Source: Acidobacteriota bacterium (GTDB taxonomy: Bacteria > Acidobacteriota > Blastocatellia > UBA7656). From it: a DNA stretch of 64,000 nucleotides. The stretch spans positions 1 to 64,000 of the forward strand of contig JACQDB010000050.1 of NCBI GenBank assembly GCA_016201275.1. Direction: 5' to 3'. This document shows positions 36,276 to 45,920 of the stretch, piece after piece; positions within the stretch are counted from its first letter, which is position 1; the number at the start of each line of letters is the position of its first letter. Below the pieces are notes generated by a model, which was not told where the DNA came from, searched no databases, and worked only from the letters and a program-made list of their open reading frames with translations. The translations under genes were made by a program, and so were the position numbers.

Positions 36276-37031
36276 ATGGTTATTTCTATAGCTAATCAAA
36301 AAGGCGGAGTAGGGAAGACAACCACAGCCATCAATTTAGCAGCCGCTCTGGCCTTGGCCGGAAAAAAGGTTCTTTTAATTGATATAGACCCGCAGGGAAA
36401 CAGTTCCATTACGTTTCTCAAACAGGAGGTCATAGGCAAATCCATTTACGAATTGCTGACCGAACCGGAGGTACTATATGAAGATGTCATCTATAAAACC
36501 TCGGTTCCTGACCTCGAAATTGTGCCAGCCCGCATTAACTTGGCGAAGATTGAGAGCAAATTGATTGGCGAGTTCGACGCTCCTTTTCGATTAAAAGATA
36601 GAATTGAGGGAGTTTCTAAACGCTATGATTTTATTATCATAGATACGCCCCCAACCCTAGGATTGATAACTGTCAATGCTCTGGTGGCCTCAAACTATTT
36701 GATCATCACCATACAACCTTCATATTTTGCTTTAGAAGGAACGGATGATCTTCTTGAAACCGTTGAGAAAATCAAAGCTCGACCTAATCCAAATCTTCAA
36801 GTGTTAGGGGTCTTGATAACCTTGAATGATAAAAGAACTACTTTAGGTAAGGATATCAACGACCAAATTAAAAGTGTATTTGGTGAAAAGGTGTTTCACA
36901 CCACGATCAGCAAGTCTGTGCGTTTGGAAGAAAGCCCGGCTTACAAAGAGTCTATTTTTAGTTTTGCGCCCAACTCCAGCGGCGCTACGGAGTACGCCAG
37001 TTTGTGTCAGGAGGTTATACAACGTGTCTAA
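36276..37031 (+). CDS. parA: ParA/Soj-type partition ATPase
   Basis: The start at 36276 is preferred because GGAGGAATTGGCAGG precedes it and it places the deviant Walker A ([16 protein letters not shown]) at residue 8, as in Soj. Other motifs: [11 protein letters not shown] and [11 protein letters not shown]. The 251-residue ATPase moves ParB-parS complexes during chromosome segregation. It overlaps parB by eight bases. Length and lack of an N-terminal helix-turn-helix indicate a chromosomal-type ParA. Confidence 0.93.
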   Translation: MVISIANQKGGVGKTTTAINLAAALALAGKKVLLIDIDPQGNSSITFLKQEVIGKSIYELLTEPEVLYEDVIYKTSVPDLEIVPARINLAKIESKLIGEFDAPFRLKDRIEGVSKRYDFIIIDTPPTLGLITVNALVASNYLIITIQPSYFALEGTDDLLETVEKIKARPNPNLQVLGVLITLNDKRTTLGKDINDQIKSVFGEKVFHTTISKSVRLEESPAYKESIFSFAPNSSGATEYASLCQEVIQRV

Positions 37032-37848
37032 AAGAGGGTTACCTACAAATTTCAAATTACGTCACGATACCCATTATGTCGAAGCCTTAACCAATCGCAG
37101 CGCCGGAGCGCCTATTGGACGGATGATTCCTATAGATAACCTTGCGCCCAATCCCAATCAACCGCGAGTTGAAATCGGTGATCTCTCGGAATTGGTTTTA
37201 TCCATACGGGAGAAAGGGGTATTAGAACCTCTTTTGGTGCGCCCCAGTGAAGTCGGGCGCTTCATGATTATCAGCGGTGAACGGCGCTACAGGGCAAGCC
37301 TGGAAGTTGGTCTGACCGAATTGCCTTGCATAGAGATGGATGTTGACGACCGTGCGGTGGCTGAAATCTCTTTGATTGAAAACCTCCAACGGAAGGATTT
37401 GAACTGCTTCGAAGAGGCTGACGGCTATAAAGCCTTGGCGGAAAAGTTTGGCTATACTCACGAAGAGATTGCCAAGAAAATCGGCAAATCACGTACTTCG
37501 ATCACCGAATCCTTGGCCTTGTCGGCGATTCCCGGTGAGATTCGAGACCTATGTCGGCGCGCCGACATTTCCTCTAAATCCACGCTTTTGCAGGTGGTTA
37601 GGCAGCCGACAGTTGAGGATATGACGGACTTCGTCAGTCGTATTGCTTCGGGTGGGTTGACCAGAGACGAAGCGCGTGTCGCTCGCAAGGAGAAGATGGG
37701 GGTCCCGGTCAAGGCGAGAAGTTATGTCTATAAGTATGCAGGGAAGGGAAGAGCCTTTAATTTGGTGCTTACCTTCAAAAAGAGCAAGGTCAGTAGCGAT
37801 GAAGTGCAAGCCGCTTTGAACGAGACGTTGTCTAGCCTGACGGAATAG
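37024..37848 (+). CDS. parB: ParB partition protein
   Basis: GTG at 37024, eight bases inside parA and preceded by GGAGGTTATACAAC, is chosen; the open frame extends upstream only as an overlap with parA. The 274-residue protein has the ParB N-terminal CTPase region ([54 protein letters not shown]) and the [23 protein letters not shown]. It is near the usual ParB size. A 14-bp palindrome lies inside this gene at 37553. No consensus parS site was noticed. Confidence 0.92.
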   Translation: MSKRGLPTNFKLRHDTHYVEALTNRSAGAPIGRMIPIDNLAPNPNQPRVEIGDLSELVLSIREKGVLEPLLVRPSEVGRFMIISGERRYRASLEVGLTELPCIEMDVDDRAVAEISLIENLQRKDLNCFEEADGYKALAEKFGYTHEEIAKKIGKSRTSITESLALSAIPGEIRDLCRRADISSKSTLLQVVRQPTVEDMTDFVSRIASGGLTRDEARVARKEKMGVPVKARSYVYKYAGKGRAFNLVLTFKKSKVSSDEVQAALNETLSSLTE

Positions 37849-37922
37849 GCTCAAGAAGTCGTTCGTATCATCTGGGTTAAGCCGCAGAATATCGTTTGGT
37901 GACTTGCCTCGGCGCTTCTTTG

Positions 37923-38465
37923 TTACTTCACGCTTTTCTGTTTTTCGAGTTCTGCTTTATATTTTGAAGCCAGTTTCTTGGCGAATTTGTCCAGATAAGG
38001 TCGGAAAGGTTTTAGCAGTTTCACCCGCCATCCACCCTCTTGCTCGCGCCACTTCTCAAATGATTTTTCCGTGTATAGGCGACACGCCGTTTCCAATTGG
38101 TTTTTCTTGATGCCTTTGGCAAGAGTGAAATAGTAATGCTGCGCCGCCAGCGAAAACACTACCTGCGCCAGATTCGTCTTCATCGTCATTCGCACGAAGA
38201 GATTTTGTGGGAATCGCTTTTTGGGTTTTACTACCGCCATAGCGATTTCTGCCCAAGCCATTTGTCCGCCCATTCTGGGGTGATAAAGGGCTGGCAAGGT
38301 CTCTCGTTGAGCCTGAGATATACGCGGTTCGGTAATTTGATCTACAAAAACCACTTTGGTTAAACCGCGAAGATGTTCGCTGGGAATGATGTTTAAAGCC
38401 TTTTCGATAATGGCTTCATATTTACCAGTTTCCTGAGACGATTTATGTTCGATTTTTACATTCAT
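37923..38465 (-). CDS. Conserved-looking hypothetical protein
   Basis: I do not recognise this 180-residue protein. It has an N-terminal region with LRGLTKVVFVDQIT, then a PRMGGQMAWAEIAMAV stretch, a region with LAAQHYYFTLAKGIKKNQLE that looks helical, and a very basic C-terminus (KFAKKLASKYKAELEKQKSVK). No signal peptide or membrane segment. The order resembles small proteins with a degenerate metallopeptidase-like fold that are common in acidobacteria, but I cannot support a function. ATG is preceded by a weak site. Confidence 0.65.
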   Translation of the reverse strand: MNVKIEHKSSQETGKYEAIIEKALNIIPSEHLRGLTKVVFVDQITEPRISQAQRETLPALYHPRMGGQMAWAEIAMAVVKPKKRFPQNLFVRMTMKTNLAQVVFSLAAQHYYFTLAKGIKKNQLETACRLYTEKSFEKWREQEGGWRVKLLKPFRPYLDKFAKKLASKYKAELEKQKSVK

Positions 38466-38514
38466 TATTTTGTTTTAAACTGTTGTAGTAAAAGTTTTAG
38501 ACTCCTTGAAGAAA

Positions 38515-39549
38515 TTAGAGTTTTACTTGAGATGTTTGCTCAATCTGTGCCACGCGCTTCTCAATTCTGCGAAGCGTTTTTAAGAGTTCCGGCAACCGCG
38601 TGATTACCGAAGAAGACTTCATCCATATTTTGTGATCCATTGATGGAGCACCTGAAATGATTTGATTGGCTGCCACCGAATTGGCAATACCGGTTTGTGG
38701 AGTTGCCACTACGTTGTCGCCTATGGTCAAGTGACCGGCGACTCCAACTTGTCCTGCTAATATGACATTTTTTCCTATGGTCGTTGAGCCAGCCATTCCC
38801 ACCTGAGCGCAGATCAAGCTGTGCTGATTGATAAGCGCGCCGTGGCCGATTTGCACCAGATTGTCTATCTTAACCCCTTTGCAGATTCGCGTCTCACCTA
38901 AAGTGGCGCGATCAATCGTGGTATTCGCGCCGACTTCCACTTCATCTTCCAGTATGACAATTCCGGTTTGACGGATTTTATACCACGAGCCGTCATCATT
39001 TTTGGCATAGCCGAAACCGTCCGAGCCGATGACGGAATTGCTCTGGATGACACAATGTCTGCCGATGATTGAGCCTTTGCCGATCACACTACCCGAATGA
39101 ATTTGGGTATCGTCGCCGAGGTGAACGCCCTCCTGAATTACACAATTAGACTCGATGACAACGCGATTGCCAAGGCTAACCCGTTCGCCTATGACCGTGT
39201 ATGCGCCTATAGAAACTCCTTCACCAAGCGTTGTGGTAGAGGCTATGAGGGCAGACGGATGGATGCTTGGCGAAAGTGGCATCGCTGGGTAAAAAAGGTT
39301 AAGAGATTTCGCAAAGATGAGATAAGGGTTGTGATGCCGCAGCACGGCTTTCCCGAAGGAGGGGGATTGGCTATCAACAATAAGAGCCGAGGCCAGAGTC
39401 TTTTTGGCTTCATTGTGATATTTGACATTGGTGAGAAAGCTTAGTTGGCCTGCACAGGCATCTTCCAGTGTGGCGACGCCGTGGATTTCTATATTGCCAT
39501 CGCCTTCCAATGTGCAGGAGAGCCTGTTGGCTACTTCAGCTAATTTCAT
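38515..39549 (-). CDS. lpxD: LpxD, UDP-3-O-acylglucosamine N-acyltransferase
   Basis: The 344-residue enzyme adds the second acyl chain in lipid A synthesis. The N-terminal uridine-binding domain (about 1-100, VANRLSCTLEGDGNIEIHGVATLEDA) is followed by many hexapeptide repeats of a left-handed beta helix (IHPSALIASTTTLGEGVSIG, VIGKGSIIG). The catalytic His lies in NLVQIGHGALINQH, and the SDGFGYAK motif is present. The C-terminal helix is normal. It shows that the organism makes lipid A. No other lpx gene is adjacent. Confidence 0.95.
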   Translation of the reverse strand: MKLAEVANRLSCTLEGDGNIEIHGVATLEDACAGQLSFLTNVKYHNEAKKTLASALIVDSQSPSFGKAVLRHHNPYLIFAKSLNLFYPAMPLSPSIHPSALIASTTTLGEGVSIGAYTVIGERVSLGNRVVIESNCVIQEGVHLGDDTQIHSGSVIGKGSIIGRHCVIQSNSVIGSDGFGYAKNDDGSWYKIRQTGIVILEDEVEVGANTTIDRATLGETRICKGVKIDNLVQIGHGALINQHSLICAQVGMAGSTTIGKNVILAGQVGVAGHLTIGDNVVATPQTGIANSVAANQIISGAPSMDHKIWMKSSSVITRLPELLKTLRRIEKRVAQIEQTSQVKL

Positions 39550-39715
39550 GTGCCTATCTCTGTCAGTGTTTGCTCAAATAATGGCCAAACCAATAAATAA
39601 AAAGAGGCTTCGAGTGAAATTCCGGCTTAACAAAAGAACCGCACTTCTAGTTTAATCTCTATTGGTAACAAAGAGTGCAGGATTCAGTCAACCTTGACAA
39701 GGAGTCTGAGAAGAA

Positions 39716-40594
39716 ATGCCTGATATAGAGAAACGATTTTTAAGCTATCTGCGCGTGGAAAAAGGGCTGTCGGTGAACACCTTGACCGCCTATCAAGCTG
39801 ATCTGACAAAGCTGATGAAGTTCGCTCAGGAGCGCGACAAAGATTTACTCTCGCTTGAGCGCGATGATATAAAGGATTTCATACAGCACCTGCACCATTC
39901 TGGACTTGAAGCCCGAAGCATCGGCAGAACCTTGGTGACGGTTCGGAATTTGTATAAATTCTTATTGCTCGACGGCTTCTTAAAACGCGATCCCAGCGCC
40001 AATATAGAAACCCCGAAATCGTGGCAATCTTTGCCGAAGTTTCTCATTGCTGAAGAAGTCGAATGCTTATTGAACAGCCCTGACACCGACACGCCAACGG
40101 GGTTACGAGATAAAGCCATGCTCGAAGTGTTGTATGCTACGGGGGTGAGAGTTTCAGAGTTGGTGGCTTTGAAAGTGAGTGATATTAATTTGGAAGTTGG
40201 TATTTTGACGACCTTGGGGAAGGGCAGTAAAGAACGCACTGTGCCTGTGGGCAAAAGCGCAATCGAATGGGTAAAAAAATATCTGCCGGTACGCAGTCAA
40301 GTTTTACAGAAGAAGAGCAGTCCGCATCTCTTCATCAATTCAAAAGGGCAACCGCTCTCCCGTTCCTTGTTCTGGAAGATCATTGTTGGCTACGGAGAGA
40401 AAGCCAAAATCGGCCACATCACGCCGCATCTTTTGCGGCATAGTTTTGCTACACATCTACTGGAAAACGGCGCGGATTTGCGTTCCGTGCAGATGATGCT
40501 AGGACATAGTGATATTTCGACAACCCAGATTTACACTCATATTACCAACGAGAGACTTAAAGAAATTTATAAGAAGTTTCATCCTCGTGCCTGA
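39716..40594 (+). CDS. xerD: Tyrosine recombinase XerC/XerD
   Basis: The 292-residue recombinase has an N-terminal SAM-like core-binding domain (about 1-90) and a catalytic domain with R (ATGVRVSEL), K (GKGSKERTVP), HxxR (HLLRHSFATHLLENGADL), H (LGHSDISTTQIYTHI) and the nucleophile Tyr in that last motif. These match XerD more than phage integrases. It resolves chromosome dimers at dif. No dif site was noticed in the window. AAGGAG precedes the ATG. Confidence 0.93.
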   Translation: MPDIEKRFLSYLRVEKGLSVNTLTAYQADLTKLMKFAQERDKDLLSLERDDIKDFIQHLHHSGLEARSIGRTLVTVRNLYKFLLLDGFLKRDPSANIETPKSWQSLPKFLIAEEVECLLNSPDTDTPTGLRDKAMLEVLYATGVRVSELVALKVSDINLEVGILTTLGKGSKERTVPVGKSAIEWVKKYLPVRSQVLQKKSSPHLFINSKGQPLSRSLFWKIIVGYGEKAKIGHITPHLLRHSFATHLLENGADLRSVQMMLGHSDISTTQIYTHITNERLKEIYKKFHPRA

Positions 40595-40636
40595 CTTCAA
40601 GTGAATTAATAGAAGTAAAATCTTTAATGTTAAATT

Positions 40637-40930
40637 TCAATATTCCAGTATTTGCGGACTTCGCGTAAACATTTCGATTAAGTAATCATGAAGGTAATTA
40701 TAGAGTTGTCTTTGGAAGTCCCAGGCGAAAGCTCTGGCTTCTAATTCACGAGGCGCAAGGTGAAATTTATAGGCGTCATCGTGTAGTCCTTTCTGCTTCA
40801 GGTAAACAAACACATCAACGCCGCTGGCAACTGAGATGGCCGTCCATTCAAATAAAGGATGTTCATAACGTGCCAGTTCATGTTGAACTTGTAGCAGGTA
40901 CTTTGTGCTTTTATCGCTTAGGTCAGACAT
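40637..40930 (-). CDS. Small hypothetical protein
   Basis: A 97-residue protein with no family I can name. It is predicted mostly helical (HELARYEHPLFEWTAISVASGVDVFVYLKQKGLHDDAYKFHL, shown here as overall composition) and rich in aromatic residues and histidine. No signal peptide. ATG preceded by GGAAAGGAAACGACCTCA. Convergent with xerD. Confidence 0.55.
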   Translation of the reverse strand: MSDLSDKSTKYLLQVQHELARYEHPLFEWTAISVASGVDVFVYLKQKGLHDDAYKFHLAPRELEARAFAWDFQRQLYNYLHDYLIEMFTRSPQILEY

Positions 40931-41127
40931 TGAGGTCGTTTCCTTTCCGTGAGTTCTTGTTCAGGGTTTCGCGCCCGAAATAGTTATAACCAATGAAAGG
41001 CAAAATTGACAAAGCCGGTGTGCAGAACTAGCATACCTATTTAGTTTCCATCGGATGAATGAAGCAGCAGGCTTTTTTCATTAGACATTCATTTCCGAGC
41101 ACTTTTCAATAAGTAGAGATTAGTCCA

Positions 41128-42234
41128 ATGGCAATGATAAATCGAGAGAGCATTCTGGCGGCCTTGAAATCAATTCTGTATCCAGCCCTTGAAAAAAATA
41201 TCGTAGCGCTCAATTTAGTCCACGATGTTCAGGTTTTTGGCGACACCATAAAAATCACTGTGGTTCTACCCTCCCCTGATCCGTCGGTAAGAAAAGAGCT
41301 TGAGGAAGCGGTTGCCAACGCTGTGAAAATATTGAACCCGCTGAGTGAGGCGGAAATTTTTACTACTGTCGAAATCCCCAACGGCAAAGGCGCGAGCGAC
41401 AAACAGGCGGTTCCCGGTGTGAAAAATATTGTCGCCATCAGTTCGGGAAAAGGAGGCGTAGGAAAATCCACCGTTGCCGTCAATCTGGCGGTAGCCTTGG
41501 CGCAATGGGGCGCGAAAGTCGGACTGCTGGACACCGATGTTTATGGGCCAAATGTTCCCATCATGATGGGCATAGATCAAGACCCAATGGTTCAAGAGCA
41601 GAAATTATTGCCGCTGGAAGCCTATGGCGTGAAAATCATGTCCGTAGGGTTTTTAAACCGAGGCGATAAACCTGTTATCTGGCGTGGGCCTATGCTGCAT
41701 ACAGCGGTGCGTCAGTTTTTGTATGACGTGCTGTGGGGGGAACTCGATTACTTGATCGTGGATATGCCGCCGGGAACGGGCGACGCGCAGTTAAGTTTGG
41801 CACAACTGGTTCCCGTGCAGGGCGCAGTGCTGGTGACCACGCCGCAAGAGGTGGCTATGGCAGATGTCCGCAAAGCTTTGAATATGTTTGAGCAGGTTCA
41901 TATACCTGTGTTCGGCATTGTCGAAAATATGAGCTACTTCATTTGCGCGAATTGTTCAGAGAGGCATCATATTTTCGGTTCCGGTGGTGGCGAAGAACTG
42001 GCCAGAAAATTCAAGACCAGTTTGCTGGGGCAGATACCGCTTTCCTCTAGCGTAAGAGAAGGAGGCGATGCCGGATTGCCTATCATTATAGGATCATCAG
42101 ATAGTGTGCAGGCCGAAGCCATACGCGAGATTGCGGCGAAGGTTGCGGCGAAGGTCGCCCGTGCGGCTCTGGTTGAAGCGAGTTTGCCAATTATTAATAT
42201 GGGCGATGGTCGCGGCGACAGCTTTACCGTTTAA
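41128..42234 (+). CDS. mrp: Mrp/ApbC-type iron-sulfur cluster carrier ATPase
   Basis: The 368-residue protein has an N-terminal MIP18/DUF59 domain (about 1-90) and a ParA-like NTPase with ISSGKGGVGKSTVAVNLA, DTDVYGPNVPIMMG and VDMPPGTGDAQL. The cluster-binding CxxC lies in YFICANCSERHH. Family members hold and hand over [4Fe-4S] clusters. It is followed by an IscA/ErpA gene 126 bases on, which supports an Fe-S role. Confidence 0.93.
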   Translation: MAMINRESILAALKSILYPALEKNIVALNLVHDVQVFGDTIKITVVLPSPDPSVRKELEEAVANAVKILNPLSEAEIFTTVEIPNGKGASDKQAVPGVKNIVAISSGKGGVGKSTVAVNLAVALAQWGAKVGLLDTDVYGPNVPIMMGIDQDPMVQEQKLLPLEAYGVKIMSVGFLNRGDKPVIWRGPMLHTAVRQFLYDVLWGELDYLIVDMPPGTGDAQLSLAQLVPVQGAVLVTTPQEVAMADVRKALNMFEQVHIPVFGIVENMSYFICANCSERHHIFGSGGGEELARKFKTSLLGQIPLSSSVREGGDAGLPIIIGSSDSVQAEAIREIAAKVAAKVARAALVEASLPIINMGDGRGDSFTV

Positions 42235-42360
42235 TGATTACTTTTGTTGAAAAGCATCTGTGTCGTGATTATAATCACGACTAACGGTATAGGCATTACC
42301 GCAAGTGGAAGGTTGACACCTTTCTGGAGATTAAACTTTTAACATAAAGAGGGATGATAA

Positions 42361-42708
42361 ATGAGCGCAACAGTACAAACAGAGATATTGCTGACCGACG
42401 CCGCTGTGAATGAAGTACGAAAATTTATGGAATCGGAAAGCGCAGGCAGCGAAGCCGGTTTACGTATTCGCGTCGTGCCGGGCGGATGCAGCGGGTTTTC
42501 TTATTCTATGCAGATTGAAGATAGTCCTCGTCAGGGCGATGATATTCTTGAGCAGAGCGGCTTGAAAATTTTCGTTGATAAATTTTCAAGACAGTATTTG
42601 GAAGGAGTTCAAGTGGACTATGTGAACTCGGTTATGGGTTCCGGTTTCACCTTCAACAATCCCAACGCGACCGGCAGTTGTGGCTGTGGCAGTTCATTCT
42701 CTGTTTAA
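42361..42708 (+). CDS. erpA: IscA/ErpA-type iron-sulfur insertion protein
   Basis: The 115-residue A-type carrier has the three conserved cysteines, the first in GGCSGFSYSM and the last two in SCGCGSSF. The family spacing is respected. It delivers clusters to apo-proteins with Mrp upstream as possible partner. AGAGGGATGATAA precedes the ATG. Whether it is IscA or ErpA cannot be settled by sequence alone. Confidence 0.92.
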   Translation: MSATVQTEILLTDAAVNEVRKFMESESAGSEAGLRIRVVPGGCSGFSYSMQIEDSPRQGDDILEQSGLKIFVDKFSRQYLEGVQVDYVNSVMGSGFTFNNPNATGSCGCGSSFSV

Positions 42709-43086
42709 CCAAGAGCAGGGAATTGGCTGATCGGTTCCAGTGATACTTGAACCTAGAGTAAATACGTAAAGCCCAGCATTAGGCTTTTTCGACTGATAGT
42801 TTTACCAATTTGCATTCAGGGGTTATGCAGTTAATTCGCATCCTTGCAACTATGATTTTTGTTGTTAGTTGCCAGGCTGTGTAGCGTAGCTGTATAACCC
42901 TCATTAACTTCCAATTCAATCATTGCATTTCTTTATTTCGATAGGATGTTTCCTATTGCATTCGCCTTGAATCTTGAAGGCACTATTTCGAGTTGCCCAG
43001 GAGTCGAAGTTGCGACTTCTGACCAATCGAATGGAAGTAGTCGGTAACTTTTCTAACCAGCTAAAAAGCCAATAAAAGGAGAGTGT
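42709..43086. other. Intergenic region with one terminator
   Basis: AAAGCC at 42768-42773 and GGCTTT at 42782-42787, followed by TT, form a terminator-like hairpin for the upstream erpA gene. The remaining ~300 bases are A+T-rich and hold no supported gene. They presumably carry the promoter of the next gene. AAGGAG at about 43076 is its ribosome site. Confidence 0.45.
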
Positions 43087-43938
43087 ATGTTAGCCATGTC
43101 AAATTTTGACCTCCCGCTACTTTTGATTCAGGCAGCACAGGAATCAAAATCAACGCTGTTCCATTTGCCCGACCATCCCCAACCTTATGTGCAGATACTG
43201 CTCATGTGGTTACATTTTCTTGCCGGCATCACTTGGATCGGAATGCTGTACTTCTTCAATCTGGTTAATGTGAATTTAATGAAGGTGCTGGATGGGCCAA
43301 CCAAAGGCAAGGTGATTCCTCAATTGATGCCCCGCGTTCTCTGGTGGTTTCGCTGGGGGGCAGTGATTACGGTTCTGGTCGGACTTACCTACTATGCCAT
43401 GTATATGTTGTCACCAAATGTGCGAGATGCTAATGAAGGGCTTGCCAAGCTAGGCTCAAGTTCTCATGCCAATACTTGGATGATACTGTTAGTATGGCTT
43501 GTGATTTTGGTGTTAGCGTTTACCATAGGCTTTTTTGTCGTGCGGAAAGTTGACAACGGCTGGACGGTCGCAGCAATTATGGGAGTAGTTTTTACCTTGA
43601 TGGCGATAGCTATCGTCAAATGGTTGGATTCCTCTTTGTCCTTCCACGTCAATGGCCATTTCGTCAGCTATGCAAGTAACAATAGAGTCTTTTCAATCGG
43701 CATAGGCGGAGCCTTGGGCATCATTATGCTTCTCAATGTATGGGGAGTAATCTGGCCGAATCAAAAACGCATTATCGCTTGGACCTACAATAATGCAGAG
43801 CAGGGAACTGCTATACCGGCTGAAAGCGCCAAACTCGCAAGACAGGCATTTCTGGCTTCGCGTATGAATTTCTGGCTTTCCATCCCTATGCTGTTTTTGA
43901 TGGCGGCATCTCAATACTTTCCGGCCTTTGGCCGATAA
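43087..43938 (+). CDS. PuuD-like membrane protein (urate hydroxylase N-terminal domain)
   Basis: The 283-residue protein has seven or eight membrane segments, including LLMWLHFLAGITWIGMLYFFNLVN and VLWWFRWGAVITVLVGLTYYAM, and resembles the membrane domain of PuuD, which oxidises urate using a C-terminal cytochrome c. That cytochrome domain is missing here, and the length is that of the membrane part alone. Histidines in segments could bind heme. So it may be an electron-transfer membrane protein and not a urate oxidase. ATG is preceded by AAAAGGAGAGTGT. Confidence 0.75.
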   Translation: MLAMSNFDLPLLLIQAAQESKSTLFHLPDHPQPYVQILLMWLHFLAGITWIGMLYFFNLVNVNLMKVLDGPTKGKVIPQLMPRVLWWFRWGAVITVLVGLTYYAMYMLSPNVRDANEGLAKLGSSSHANTWMILLVWLVILVLAFTIGFFVVRKVDNGWTVAAIMGVVFTLMAIAIVKWLDSSLSFHVNGHFVSYASNNRVFSIGIGGALGIIMLLNVWGVIWPNQKRIIAWTYNNAEQGTAIPAESAKLARQAFLASRMNFWLSIPMLFLMAASQYFPAFGR

Positions 43939-43997
43939 ATTGATGGGGGCAGTAAGCTTCACCTTATCGTTCTTCCCCATTTGTAATAGGAGTACAT

Positions 43998-44537
43998 ATG
44001 CGAAATAGAAATTTTCTCGGGGTTTTTGCCAGCGTCTTTTTAGTGGCTTTGATGTTTATCTTGGTCACGGCAGCACCGCCAGAGACAGGCAAACCGGCAC
44101 CGCAATTCCAACTGATGAGTCAGGAGGGCAAGTCCGTTAATCTCAAGGATTTTCGTGGCAAATGGGTGGTCTTATATTTCTACCCGAAAGATTTTACCTC
44201 CGGTTGTACGGTTGAAGCGAAGAACTTTCAAAGGGATATTGCCAGCTATGAAAAAGCCAAAGCGGTAATCTTGGGCGTCAGCATAGACAGTGTGGACTCC
44301 CATAAAAGCTTCTGCGCCAAAGAGGGCTTGAATTTCAAGCTGCTGGCTGACACTGATGCCAAAGTCTCCGAGATGTATGATTCCCTGAAGGATTACAACG
44401 GCAATAAGCTATCAGCGCGAAACACCTTCATTATTGACCCGAAAGGGAAAATCGCCAAAGCTTTTATCGGCGTAAAACCTGCAGGTCACAGCGAAGAGGT
44501 GTTGGCCGCTCTAGCCGAATTGCAGAAGTCAAAATAG
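43998..44537 (+). CDS. Exported peroxiredoxin (AhpC/TSA, Bcp-like)
   Basis: The 179-residue protein has a signal peptide (about residues 8-25, VFASVFLVALMFILVTA) and a thioredoxin fold. The peroxidatic Cys is in YPKDFTSGCTVEAK (about 71), and a second Cys in SFCAKEG (about 110) could resolve it. It reduces peroxides in the periplasm. It begins 59 bases after the PuuD-like gene and AGGAG precedes the ATG, so co-transcription is possible. A strong hairpin follows. Confidence 0.88.
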   Translation: MRNRNFLGVFASVFLVALMFILVTAAPPETGKPAPQFQLMSQEGKSVNLKDFRGKWVVLYFYPKDFTSGCTVEAKNFQRDIASYEKAKAVILGVSIDSVDSHKSFCAKEGLNFKLLADTDAKVSEMYDSLKDYNGNKLSARNTFIIDPKGKIAKAFIGVKPAGHSEEVLAALAELQKSK

Positions 44538-44557
44538 CTATGCTTCCAGCTTGGTAG

Positions 44558-44602
44558 TAAAAAGCCAAATGCCAAACGCTATGCTAATGGGTTTGGCTTT
44601 TA
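44558..44602. terminator. Terminator after the peroxiredoxin gene
   Basis: TAAAAAGCCAAA and TTTGGCTTTTA pair over about 11 bases around a 22-base loop, with T-rich flank. Confidence 0.55.
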
Positions 44603-44712
44603 CTATTTATAGCGGAAATTTGCTTGTCGGCAGCCGCCGCAGCCTTTTTAGCTGTTGGTAAGTCTTTTTATCTAGTTGTTTAAGCCCGGGCATTTGAAGT
44701 AACTTAGTAAAC

Positions 44713-44730
44713 GTCGGCGCGCCGACATTT
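44713..44730. repeat. 18-bp sequence shared with parB, containing a 14-bp palindrome
   Basis: GTCGGCGCGCCGACATTT occurs here in the spacer before the YgfZ-like gene and again, exactly, at 37553-37570 within parB. The core GTCGGCGCGCCGAC is a perfect palindrome. It may be a protein-binding site or a coincidence. Confidence 0.5.
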
Positions 44731-44774
44731 AGTGACTTTGCCAGAGAAGGGAAGAAGAAGTAGAAGGTGGAAAA

Positions 44775-45866
44775 ATGGAAGAGTTAAGCAAAAGAACTGC
44801 ATTATTTGAAGTTGAGAAAGAGTTGGGAGCCGAGTTTGCCGATTTCTTTGGCTGGCAGATGCCCTTAAACTTTACAGACCCCAATCAAGAAGCCCTACAG
44901 GTAAGAGAGAATGTTGGCATCTGTGATCTGACCTTCGCTGGTGCTTTACGCATAACCGGTTCTGAGGCCACAGCGTTTTTGCAGGGGCTGGTCAGCAACG
45001 ATGTAAAAGCGTTGCGTCAAGGAAAGGAAATGCGTGCAGCCTTTTTGACAGGGCACGGGAAGGTGAGAGCTTTTTGCATTATTCTTGGGCTTGAGAATGG
45101 CTACTTGATTGTCAATGATCCGCAGACTCACGAAAAAGTCTTGCAGTACGTTTTCCCCTTTTCTTATGCAGGAGATTTTCAGGTGGAAGATGTGTCGGAG
45201 CAGTTCCAACTGTTAACTCTACAAGGAAAAAATTCTCTACTGGTGTTGAAAGAAGCTTCCTTCGAGCCGGTGCCGCAATTGAATGAATTCGATTGGGTTG
45301 AAACCTTAATGGCTGGCACCAAAGTATGGGTGATGAAGCATTCACGCACCGGCGAGCAAGGCTATGACCTATTGGTTCAGCAATCTGCGCTTGCCGATGT
45401 CTGGGATTTTCTTCTACTGAAAGGCAAGTATCATCAGCTTCTCCCTTATGGCTTGATGGCGCAAAATATTCTTCGCCTTGAGGCCGCCCTGCCGGTTTAC
45501 GGCATAGATATTGACGAAAGTAATATGTTGCTGGAGTCTGGACTTGAAAATGTTGTTAGTATGACCAAAGGGTGTTATACAGGGCAGGAGGCTGTAGCTA
45601 TGGCGACTTATAGAGGCCACGTCAGTAAAAAATTATCCCTGCTGGCCTTCCCTGAAAATCGTTCTATCAAGCCGGGCGCTAAAGTATTTTCTAAGGGGAA
45701 AGAGGTTGGCACGATTACTAGCGTTGCATATTCGGCGACGTTCAAGAAACTCCTAGCTTTATCCTGCATTAAATACGGCTTCTTTGAATCTGGAACTTCA
45801 GTTGAAGTAGAATCTGAGCCGCAGATGCTTTTAGGTGAAATTGTTAAACCATATTTAAATGATTGA
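44775..45866 (+). CDS. ygfZ: Folate-binding YgfZ/GcvT-like protein
   Basis: The 363-residue protein has the aminomethyltransferase fold. The YgfZ signature KGCYTGQEAVAMATYRGHV (about residues 265-283) sets it apart from GcvT. YgfZ uses folate to help maintain Fe-S enzymes. Together with Mrp and IscA/ErpA nearby this makes a small Fe-S-related cluster. The N-terminus (FADFFGWQMPLNFTDPNQEA) resembles GcvT, so the GcvT-like family as a whole is certain and the YgfZ assignment likely. Confidence 0.85.
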   Translation: MEELSKRTALFEVEKELGAEFADFFGWQMPLNFTDPNQEALQVRENVGICDLTFAGALRITGSEATAFLQGLVSNDVKALRQGKEMRAAFLTGHGKVRAFCIILGLENGYLIVNDPQTHEKVLQYVFPFSYAGDFQVEDVSEQFQLLTLQGKNSLLVLKEASFEPVPQLNEFDWVETLMAGTKVWVMKHSRTGEQGYDLLVQQSALADVWDFLLLKGKYHQLLPYGLMAQNILRLEAALPVYGIDIDESNMLLESGLENVVSMTKGCYTGQEAVAMATYRGHVSKKLSLLAFPENRSIKPGAKVFSKGKEVGTITSVAYSATFKKLLALSCIKYGFFESGTSVEVESEPQMLLGEIVKPYLND

Positions 45867-45920
45867 TTTGCGTGGAATAGTTAAGGTGATTTAGGAGAAG
45901 AGTTCAAGCTGGACTTGATG

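Noticed and set aside
36874..37023. N-terminal extension of ParB overlapping ParA
   Set aside because: It is parA sequence read in another frame; GTG 37024 has the ribosome site and normal ParB length.
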